Below are positions 57,104 to 64,000 of a stretch of DNA of 64,000 nucleotides, in pieces. A model generated the notes under the pieces. That model made no database searches, was not told the DNA's origin, and saw only the letters and a program-made list of their open reading frames with translations. Position 1 is the stretch's first letter. Each line of letters begins with the position of its first letter. Source of the DNA: Thecamonas trahens ATCC 50062 (Eukaryota; Apusozoa; Apusomonadida; Apusomonadidae); contig NW_013657634.1 of NCBI RefSeq assembly GCF_000142905.1, forward strand, positions 98,996 to 162,995, read 5' to 3'. A program made the position numbers and the translations under genes.

Positions 57104-58633
57104 TCAACCGTCGAGCGCGGCGCGCAGCTCCCGCGAGACCGCATCGGGTGGCGCAGCGCCCTTTGTGGCCTTCATGACATGGGCAACCAGGAAACCAAGC
57201 GCACGCTTGTTGCCCGACTTGTACTTGGCAACAGCGTCCGGATGGGCGGCAAGCGCGTCGGCGCACAGTGCGCTCAACGAGTCTGCCGCCAGCGGCGCGA
57301 GGCGCCAGCCGCGGGCGTCGAGAACGGCGTCGACGGCGGCAGGGCTTGCCTCACGCTCGCCGGCTCGATGCAGCTCAAGAAAGACGCTGCGCGCGACCTT
57401 GCGCGAGACCTCGTTGCTCGCTACTAGCTCAAAGATGCGCGCCAGGACGCTCGGGCGGACCACTGCGTCGGCCATGGATGGTTGCGGCGCGCCGCCGAGC
57501 CGGCCGTAGTACTCATTGACAATAAAGTCTGCAACCGGCGCAGCCGCCGCCGCCGGCGAAGCCGCAAGCGTCTCCTCAAAGAACGCCACCGCGCCATCGA
57601 CCTCGAGAAGTCGCGCCGCCTTGGCCTCGTCGAGCGCATACTCGGCGATGAGGCGGTCGAGGGTGGCAAACGGAAGCTCCGGCAGGGCAGTGCGGGCTGC
57701 GGCAATCTCGGCCGGCGAGACGCGCAGCGGCCGGAGGTCCGGGTCCGGGAAGAACCGGTAGTCGGTCTGGCTTTCCTTGGTCCGCAGCCGGTAGGTCGAC
57801 GAGGTGCGGGCGTCGTAGCCGCGCGTTTCCATGCCGAGGCTCTCGCCGGCAGCCAGGGCCTCGGACTGGCGCTGGATCTCAAAGGCGATGGCGCGGCCGA
57901 CAGCCTTGACCGAGTTCACGTTCTTGATCTCGGAACGGACGCCGAGTGGGGCGTCGCGCGATGCACGGATCGAGACGTTGACGTCGCACCTCAGCGAGCC
58001 GTCCTCCAAATTGCCCGAAGAGACGCCAAGGGCACGGACCAGCATTTGAATGGCGCGGAGGGCAGCCTGTGCGTCCTCGGGCGAGTGCAGGCCAGGGGTG
58101 GTGACGACCTCGACCAGCGGCATGCCGGCGCGGTTGAGATCCAGCAGGGCGGCGTCCGGGTTGCGGGCGAGGGCGAGCTTGCCCGAGTCCTGCTCGAGCG
58201 AGCAGTAGTCAATGGCGACAGCAGGCGGAGAGACCGATCCGCCAAGAGGCCGCGGGCCAAGAACCAGCTCCCCGCCGCGGATCAGCGGAGCCATGCGCTG
58301 TGTGATCTGGTAGCCGAGCGGCATGTCTGGGTAGAAGTAGTGCTTGCGGTCAAAGAGCGAGGTGGGGGCGATGGTGCCACCGAGGGCAAGGCCAAGCGAG
58401 AGAGCATGCGAAACAGCCTCGGCAGAGACCACAGGCAGGGCGCCAGGGAGGCCTGCGTCGAGAGCCGCCACCGCCGTGTTGGGTATGCTTGCCGTCGACG
58501 TCGAGGTGCCGGCGGCCGAGAACAGCTTGCTCGCCGTGGCCAGCTGAACGTGGAACTCTAGGCCCACGTCCACCACCAGCCGCCGCACCACTGTGTGGGG
58601 CGGACAGGCGAGGCGGGCCCAGGTGCGGAGCAT
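57104..58633 (-). CDS. GATB: Glutamyl-tRNA(Gln) amidotransferase subunit B, mitochondrial (GatB/PET112)
   Basis: 509 residues. With GatA and GatC/F it converts Glu-tRNA(Gln) to Gln-tRNA(Gln) in mitochondria. The N-terminus MLRTWARLACPPHTVVRR is a plausible mitochondrial presequence. The core begins GLEFHVQLATASKLFSAA (bacterial: GLEVHVQLxTxSKxFC). It continues through ALSLGLALGG, FDRKHYFYPDMPLGYQITQ, LEQDSGKL, LLDLNRAGMPLVEVVT, NLEDGSLRCDVNVSIR, RSEIKNVNSVKAVGRAIAFEIQRQ, ETRGYDARTSSTYRLRTKESQTDYRFFPDPDLRPL and a C-terminal YqeY-like tail (YKSGNKRALGFLVAHVMKATKGAAPPDAVSREL) that binds tRNA. The zinc-site cysteine normally seen after SKxF is replaced by Ser. The start at 58633 is followed by presequence; farther upstream is a C-rich leader. 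Confidence 0.96.
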   Translation of the reverse strand: MLRTWARLACPPHTVVRRLVVDVGLEFHVQLATASKLFSAAGTSTSTASIPNTAVAALDAGLPGALPVVSAEAVSHALSLGLALGGTIAPTSLFDRKHYFYPDMPLGYQITQRMAPLIRGGELVLGPRPLGGSVSPPAVAIDYCSLEQDSGKLALARNPDAALLDLNRAGMPLVEVVTTPGLHSPEDAQAALRAIQMLVRALGVSSGNLEDGSLRCDVNVSIRASRDAPLGVRSEIKNVNSVKAVGRAIAFEIQRQSEALAAGESLGMETRGYDARTSSTYRLRTKESQTDYRFFPDPDLRPLRVSPAEIAAARTALPELPFATLDRLIAEYALDEAKAARLLEVDGAVAFFEETLAASPAAAAAPVADFIVNEYYGRLGGAPQPSMADAVVRPSVLARIFELVASNEVSRKVARSVFLELHRAGEREASPAAVDAVLDARGWRLAPLAADSLSALCADALAAHPDAVAKYKSGNKRALGFLVAHVMKATKGAAPPDAVSRELRAALDG

Positions 58634-58706
58634 GGAAGGGGGTGAGGAGGAGGAGGGGGGGGGGGAGGGGGGGGTCGGCTTGTGTCGCGTTGGGTGGGCG
58701 TTCACT

Positions 58707-61700
58707 TCAAGCTGCAAGATCACAAGGCGGATCCGACAGAGTCGGCAGCCGGGTCGCGCTGGTCGAGCCAGTGTCGAGCATGCCGGACGCCAGCGGACTG
58801 ATAAGAGTGGCCGATGATGATGGCTGGCGTGAGAACGATGAGGGCTGCAGCCCGAGCGAAGAGATCTCGTGCTGAATGGACCGTTGCCTGCTTTGGCGGA
58901 TGTCGGCGATGGAGAGCGATGCGGTCATGCCGCGTGACGCCGATGAGAGGTTGCGCTTAGTGCGCTTGGTGCGCCTGGTGCGCTTGCGATTGGGCCGCTG
59001 GTGGATGCGGGAGGGCGAGTCGCGCGACGCCAGACCTTGCCCGGCCGGATGCTTGAGAAGGGCTGGGACCGAGGCGACGCCGGCTGGGGCGACGCGGCTG
59101 CTGTTGCGGCGCCGGCGGCGCCGGCGGTGCGCACGATCGTCTGGAGGCGACGCAGTTTTGGCTGACCCAAGACGAGCAGCGACGGTAGCGGAACGGGGAG
59201 GCGGGTCGACGGGAGGCGTTGAGGCTACCAGGGCGTTCTCCGATGCGAGGCCGACGACAAACCCACACTGCTGGCGTGGCGAGTCGAGCTCGCCGCCGAG
59301 CGACGTGACCGAGACGATGCCCGGCGGGTTGGCGGTTTGGCTTGCGGGGCGCGCCGGCTCAGCGAGAGCCGTCGACTCGGTCGCCTCGGGATCTGAGCCA
59401 AGGCTGGCGAGCGAGAGTGAGCCAAAGACCAGTGAGTTGCCGCCAGAAGTGCCGTTGGACTTGCCGCCGCCATGTGGTGTGGCCAGCGCAAACGCATGCA
59501 TGGTGTGCGAGGCAATCGGGAGCGTCGAAGTGGCGACGCCGATGCGGTTCGAGAGGCTCTTCCGCCGCTCGTAGGCGGCAATTGCGAGAGAGAAGCCGCG
59601 GACAGCCACAAAGAGTAGAGCAAGAACAAACATGGCGAGGACGGCAAGTGAGATCTCGAGACGGACCGACTTGAGCGGACCAGCAGCCACTCCGTACGAG
59701 AGCAGCGTAGCGATGCAGGAGCAGGTGAGGAGGACAGCGGAAAAGTGGTTGCGCCAGTGCTTGCCGAACGGCCGCACCGCCTCCATCAGCGCCGCCGTGA
59801 TGAGCAGCGCCGCAGACGTTAGTGCCGCCTGCCATCCCGGCTTCTCGCTGAGGATGGCGCTGGCAACAGCAACTGTCATCAGCAGCGCAAGCTGGACAAG
59901 CGACCAAAGGTAGGTCGACATCCGGTACTGCTCGTAGAGGAAGCCATACCGGGCTCGGATCGAGTCTCGGATGCTTCCACCCGCTTCCTCTTGTTGTTCG
60001 AGAACAGGAGACTCGGATGACGAGGTAGAGGAGGAGCTTGAGATGGAGGATGAGTTCGAGGACGAGGACGAGGTCGAGGTCGAGGTCGAGGTCGAGGTCG
60101 AGGTCGAGGTCGACGAGCTGGCAGAAGAAGGCGGGCTAAAGTCACCCGGCGTACAGATAACGGTTGTCGCTGTAGGCAGCATGTGGTCTGAATCAAGCTT
60201 TGTGAGCAGACCGTCGGCAGCGGCAAAGTGATAGACCGAGAGGCGGCCGGACTTGCGGAGGCCGCGGAGCTTATAGAAGGCAAAGGCGGGGAGGCCGGCG
60301 GAGAAGGTGAAGAAGCCGACCAGAGCGATGCCAAAGATAAACGAGTGTTCGGAGGAGAGGCACTCGATGTCGCGTGAGGCGGAGAGGACCCAGACGCGGG
60401 TCTCGCCGCGGGTGATCGGTACGCAGAACAGGGCTTGGAGAAAGAGCTGAGTAAGGGTGACGTACATGATAAAGCCAAAGATGATGGGGGCACGGATGCG
60501 GCGGTTGGCGTAAAACGCGGCCTTGGACGGGATAATGAGCGGGACAAGCCAGAGGAGGACAACCATGGTAGCACCCATGCCGACCGAGAGACAGACGGCG
60601 CCGTAGAAGAGGGCGGCAAACGAGCCCGGTAGGCCCTCGCATCCTGGGCGCACAAACTGAAAGTCCATGGCCACGAGCGCAAGGACTTGGTACAACTCGG
60701 CAAGCCAGCCTGACATGGCCGCTGCGTTTGTCTTGGCCACCGTGTAGAGGACCAGCAGGCCCAGCAGCGCCTGAGTCGCCGTGTTGAGCAGCGAGTCATT
60801 GAGCACGAGCGTGGCGACAATGAAGAGGGCGCAGAAGAGAACGTTGGTGGCGACTAACGTGATGAACACGGCCGTTGACGATGAGCAAGCCACGCACGCC
60901 TTGCCGAGCCGGTAGTGCCCGCCGGAGCACTGGGAGCACATGTTTCCGGTGTACTCGCCGGCGCATGCCGAGTACCGGCCGCCGCGACAACGCGACGCAG
61001 GCTCAGCGCACTTTGCGACAAAGCCGGCGTCTTCGGCTGGCGCCCAGTAGCCGGGCAGCGGCCAGAGCCGGTAGCCGCCCGGGCAAAACGCACCGACAGG
61101 GCATGGCTTGCAGTCGAGGCCACGGCCAAACTGGCCTTCGAACGGGCAATCGTTGGTGAAGAACAGGTCGTCGTAGCTGAGGAACGCACCAGTCGACGGC
61201 TCGCGCAGCGTAATTCCCAGATAGCCTTCGTCGGCCACCGGTGGCGTGACGACGTCAAAGGTGCGGCCGTCGGCGGCAGCCGAGATGTTGGCGGCCGCCG
61301 GTGGGGCGAGCTGCGACGCCACGCTCAGCTCGAGCTCGGCCCACAGGCCGAGGCCGTGGAGCACCATCTGCGAGCCGACGCGTGTCGCCACCTGCGGGCT
61401 GGTGCGGTCGATGTGAGGCCAGGTGACAGCAGCGACTCCGAGCGTGGCCTGCGCGGCGACGCCGTTGGCAAAGCCGACCGCGGACGTGAGGGCAGGCACG
61501 ACTCTCACGTCGAGCGTGAATAGAGTCGAAGCATCAAGGCCTGACGCCGTCAGCGCAAGGAGACAAAACTGTGCGCCGGAACGGCCATCCACGACAAATG
61601 GCGGCTCGGCAGCTGCGCCAAGGACCGCGGTCGCGGTGGCAGCAGCAGTGCCCGGAAGCTGCGCCGTTGCCCTCCGATCCAAATAGTTGGGAGGGCGCGG

Positions 61701-63851
61701 AAAGGCGCCCGGCTCCGCGCCGGTGATAATGACGACGGACTTGGGCAGCGACGAGGTGAGCTCGACGACGACCCGCGCCGATGGTTCAGACGCAGCGGCC
61801 TTCCATGGCGTCGAGACTAGCTTGATAGTGCCACACACCATGTGGCCGACCTGCGAAAGGACCGGGGTGCCTGCCGGCAGCGGCGGGAGTGGATGATGCG
61901 GCGATGGGAGCGGCGGCGAGACACCCGATGGGTGAGCAAGGCCGGTGATGACGAGGTCGAGCGGAGTAGCATCGACGACGTTGACAGGGTAGCTGATGCC
62001 TGTCGGTGGCACCGAGCTGGCATACACCGCGTCGGCCGACGAGATCGAGACCAGGACCAGGGTGATCGGTACCGACTCCTCACCGCCATAGTCATCAGCG
62101 GGCGCGGAGAGCGTCAGCGACTGGAAGCTGTTCCAGTTGGTGGGCGTAAAGGTGAGAGTAGCTACTGAAAGCGTAGCGTGAGCCGGGCGCGGGGCAGCAG
62201 CGATGGCGCCATCGAGGCGAAAGTTAACGGTGACGTCGGCGGACGGCGGGAGCGAGAGCTGGACAAGGAGAGTGACGGCAGTACCCTCGGCAAGGGTGGC
62301 GCCTGCAAAGGCGACGCCATCGGAGCCCTCGGTGAGAATGCTGATATCGGCCGAGGTAGCGCCCCACGAGCCCGAGAGAACAGGCGATGGTGCGGAGGCG
62401 GCGGCGGAGGTTCCGGCAGCGTTGGTGATGGGCACGGTGCCGGTGGGGGTAAAGACGGTCGAGCCCGGAATGGGGATGGCCGAAAGCGGCGGCGGCATGG
62501 AGGCACCGATGGTGATGGTCAGCGTCGTGCCGTCGGGTGACCATGAGCCAGCCAGCGGCGTGCCGAGGCATGCGGATATCGGAGCCGGACTTGCACTCGA
62601 GGTGCGGGTGCAGGAGAGTGCAGCATCGAGGGTGGTGGCTGATGAGAGCGTAGGCGTGGCGGTTGGTTCGGAAAACGTGAGTGTCAGTAGATCGCCAGCA
62701 GCAAGGGTGGTATCTGCCGCCGTAGGGTCGGATGCGACCGCCGCCACGATTGCGGGCGGCGGCAGAAGAGTTGGAGGTGGAGGAGGGAAGGGGGGTGGCG
62801 GAGATGGCGGCGGCGGAGGAGATGGCGGCGGCGGCGGTGATGGCGGTGGTGGCGGTGGAGATGGCGGCGGCGGTGGTGATGGTGGCGGTGGAGGACTAGG
62901 CGCCGGCGGTGGTGATGGCGGCGGCGGCGGTGATGGTGGCGGCGGCGGTGATGGTGGCGGCGGCGGTGATGGTGGCGGCGGTGGTGATGGCGGCGGCGGC
63001 GGTGATGGCGGCGACGGCGGTGATGGCGGCGGCGGATTAGGTGGTGGTGGCGGCGATGGTGAAGCCGCAGGAACACACGTGGGCGATGGCGGTGCGGGAG
63101 AGTATCCACCTGTCGTGCATGTCTGAACAGTCGGTCCGGACACAAGGTAGCCAGAGTTGCAACTGTACGTTGCGGTGTCTCCGTGAAACAAGCGGTCTGT
63201 CAGGTCGCCCCCAATGGTGACCGTGCCAAACGTCGGCGCACTTGGCGCAGGCAAGCACGATGGGCAAAAGGTGAGGGTGACGGCAGGCACATTCGACGCC
63301 TGGTTGTAGCCGGTGAGTGTCGGCGGGAGATTGCCATTGGCTTGGCGGATGATGTGCAGGACGTGAATGGTGGAGGAACAGCCCGAGTACGGGACGGTGT
63401 CGTAGCGATAGAAGTTAAGCGAGTTGGTGGTGCGTATCATGAGCGCGTAGTACTTGCCGGGCGTGAGCGGAAGGCGCGAGGCAAACGAGACCTCTGCTGT
63501 GGTATCGCCGACGCTGTAGTAGCCGCCTGAGGTAGCTGGGCCAGTCACAGAAAAGTCGCCATATATCTTGGTGTACTCTGACAGCACATCGTTGTTTGCC
63601 TCATACAGCGCATAAGAGAGGCCACCATGTGGTCCCGACAGCTTAATGGTCGCACCGCAGAGAGTGGCCATGTCGTAGTTGTCAACAGGATCATACCGAA
63701 AGGCCACGCCCACAGCCCATTGCTTCACCGAGCCAGAGGTCGTCGCCGTCTCACCAAAGGTACAGACAGGCAGAGCAAACGAGCTGTTTGTGCACATCAT
63801 AATGACCACCAAGGCCGCCAAGGCCATGGTGACCGTCGCTCTTCTCGCCAT
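58707..63851 (-). CDS. Receptor-like protein: signal peptide, sushi domain, proline-rich stalk, Calx-beta-like and Cys-rich domains, multi-pass membrane region
   Basis: 1714 residues. The signal peptide (ATVTMALAALVVIMMCTNSSFA) leads into an N-terminal beta domain, then a sushi/CCP module (FGTVTIGGDLTDRLFHGDTATYSCNSGYLVSGPTVQTC, about 204-262). An extensin-like PPPPPSP stalk spans about 265-365. A Calx-beta-like region has SDGVAFAGATLAEGTAVTLLVQLS. At about 900-985 a Cys-rich module (CPFEGQFGRGLDCKPCPVGAFCPGGY ... CSQCSGGHYRLGKACVAC) precedes the membrane part. The membrane part has roughly nine helices between about 990 and 1420, with a Ser/Thr repeat loop and GFLYEQYRMSTYLWSLVQLALL. A Cys-rich repeat followed by such helices and a GFLYxxY motif is a common, poorly characterised protist architecture. 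The cytoplasmic tail is basic and Ser-rich with RRRRRRRNSSR. The start at 63851 was chosen for the signal peptide; the frame continues upstream to 63959. Confidence 0.85.
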   Translation of the reverse strand: MARRATVTMALAALVVIMMCTNSSFALPVCTFGETATTSGSVKQWAVGVAFRYDPVDNYDMATLCGATIKLSGPHGGLSYALYEANNDVLSEYTKIYGDFSVTGPATSGGYYSVGDTTAEVSFASRLPLTPGKYYALMIRTTNSLNFYRYDTVPYSGCSSTIHVLHIIRQANGNLPPTLTGYNQASNVPAVTLTFCPSCLPAPSAPTFGTVTIGGDLTDRLFHGDTATYSCNSGYLVSGPTVQTCTTGGYSPAPPSPTCVPAASPSPPPPPNPPPPSPPSPPSPPPPPSPPPPPSPPPPPSPPPPPSPPPPPSPPPAPSPPPPPSPPPPPSPPPPPPSPPPPPSPPPPPSPPPPFPPPPPTLLPPPAIVAAVASDPTAADTTLAAGDLLTLTFSEPTATPTLSSATTLDAALSCTRTSSASPAPISACLGTPLAGSWSPDGTTLTITIGASMPPPLSAIPIPGSTVFTPTGTVPITNAAGTSAAASAPSPVLSGSWGATSADISILTEGSDGVAFAGATLAEGTAVTLLVQLSLPPSADVTVNFRLDGAIAAAPRPAHATLSVATLTFTPTNWNSFQSLTLSAPADDYGGEESVPITLVLVSISSADAVYASSVPPTGISYPVNVVDATPLDLVITGLAHPSGVSPPLPSPHHPLPPLPAGTPVLSQVGHMVCGTIKLVSTPWKAAASEPSARVVVELTSSLPKSVVIITGAEPGAFPRPPNYLDRRATAQLPGTAAATATAVLGAAAEPPFVVDGRSGAQFCLLALTASGLDASTLFTLDVRVVPALTSAVGFANGVAAQATLGVAAVTWPHIDRTSPQVATRVGSQMVLHGLGLWAELELSVASQLAPPAAANISAAADGRTFDVVTPPVADEGYLGITLREPSTGAFLSYDDLFFTNDCPFEGQFGRGLDCKPCPVGAFCPGGYRLWPLPGYWAPAEDAGFVAKCAEPASRCRGGRYSACAGEYTGNMCSQCSGGHYRLGKACVACSSSTAVFITLVATNVLFCALFIVATLVLNDSLLNTATQALLGLLVLYTVAKTNAAAMSGWLAELYQVLALVAMDFQFVRPGCEGLPGSFAALFYGAVCLSVGMGATMVVLLWLVPLIIPSKAAFYANRRIRAPIIFGFIMYVTLTQLFLQALFCVPITRGETRVWVLSASRDIECLSSEHSFIFGIALVGFFTFSAGLPAFAFYKLRGLRKSGRLSVYHFAAADGLLTKLDSDHMLPTATTVICTPGDFSPPSSASSSTSTSTSTSTSTSTSSSSSNSSSISSSSSTSSSESPVLEQQEEAGGSIRDSIRARYGFLYEQYRMSTYLWSLVQLALLMTVAVASAILSEKPGWQAALTSAALLITAALMEAVRPFGKHWRNHFSAVLLTCSCIATLLSYGVAAGPLKSVRLEISLAVLAMFVLALLFVAVRGFSLAIAAYERRKSLSNRIGVATSTLPIASHTMHAFALATPHGGGKSNGTSGGNSLVFGSLSLASLGSDPEATESTALAEPARPASQTANPPGIVSVTSLGGELDSPRQQCGFVVGLASENALVASTPPVDPPPRSATVAARLGSAKTASPPDDRAHRRRRRRRNSSRVAPAGVASVPALLKHPAGQGLASRDSPSRIHQRPNRKRTRRTKRTKRNLSSASRGMTASLSIADIRQSRQRSIQHEISSLGLQPSSFSRQPSSSATLISPLASGMLDTGSTSATRLPTLSDPPCDLAA
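60054..60113 (-). repeat. In-frame (GAGGTC)n repeat encoding a Ser/Thr run
   Basis: About nine GAGGTC/GACGAG units on the plus strand read STSTSTSTSTSTSTST on the coding strand, in a loop between membrane helices of the receptor-like protein. Confidence 0.9.
62765..63060 (-). repeat. In-frame repeat encoding the PPPPPSP stalk
   Basis: Plus-strand GGCGGCGGTGGTGAT units repeated about 15 times. The coding strand reads SPPPPP repeats, like hydroxyproline-rich extensin or pherophorin stalks. Third-base variation between units shows it is maintained as protein. Confidence 0.9.
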
Positions 63852-64000
63852 AACCCGGAGTGGCCGTGTCAGGAACAACGACTTGTGAACAACAAGTACA
63901 ACGTTGTGAACAACGTCGCACGTCCGCGCACTCCCCAGCCGTCTGGTACACATGGGCATGTCGACTCAGGTGGTATGTGTGTGTGGGGTGGGGGGGGGGG
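63852..64000. other. 5' flank of the receptor-like gene, right edge of the window
   Basis: GAACAACGTTGTGAACAACG-type short repeats (63868-63920), then TGTGTGTGGGG and a terminal G run. No further gene is visible before the edge. Confidence 0.4.

Overview
The window is GC-rich nuclear DNA from a free-living unicellular eukaryote. It holds about 33 protein genes in 64 kb, on both strands, and most coding regions are a single long exon. The gene set is purely eukaryotic (Rab GTPase, epsilon-COP, SWI3/SMARCC, E(z)-type SET methyltransferase, SDE2, LMBRD1, GH38 mannosidase, mitochondrial GatB). Composition, compactness and gene style fit an apusomonad-like flagellate such as Thecamonas. That assignment is recognition only and was not tested by a search. 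No rRNA, tRNA, transposon or CRISPR array was recognised.

Layout. 0-9.8 kb: a 5'-truncated, internally duplicated membrane protein, an alpha/beta hydrolase, a phosducin-like protein, a peroxisomal enoyl-CoA-reductase-like SDR and a small membrane protein. 9.8-18.2 kb: a CLU-domain protein, a secreted GH38 alpha-mannosidase and a nucleolar FKBP. 18.2-28.2 kb: a GTPase-like/PH/WW/TKL-kinase gene, SDE2, an EZH2 homologue, epsilon-COP and a histidine-rich ZIP transporter. 28.2-38.6 kb: an unknown protein, SMARCC/SWI3, a Rab8-like GTPase, a synapsin homologue and an HhH/AT-hook protein. 38.6-50.1 kb: a 100-base assembly gap, a tail-anchored coiled coil, an LRR protein, an IQ-motif protein, a Fn3/C2-like surface protein, LMBRD1 and an F-box/LRR protein. 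50.2-64 kb: a LisH protein, an unknown protein, an RGG-repeat protein, a GAF-GAF-adenylate cyclase, GatB and a sushi/proline-rich/multi-pass receptor-like protein.

Gene structure. Six introns could be placed by protein continuity. All start GTAYGY, all lie near the 5' end of their gene, and two follow first coding exons of only 10 and 12 nt. Seven genes need a one- or two-base frame correction to stay intact. Three of these lie in homopolymer runs, so draft-sequence error is the first explanation, but at least one site (TTTC in the CLU gene) resembles a +1 slippage site.

Functional themes are chromatin and RNA processing (EZH2, SMARCC, SDE2, FKBP, HhH/AT-hook), membrane traffic (Rab8, epsilon-COP, synapsin), lysosome and peroxisome (mannosidase, LMBRD1, PECR-like SDR) and signalling (adenylate cyclase, kinase, receptor-like proteins). 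There is no operon-like organisation. Neighbours are divergent or convergent pairs with very short spacers, down to 9 bp and one 14-bp overlap.
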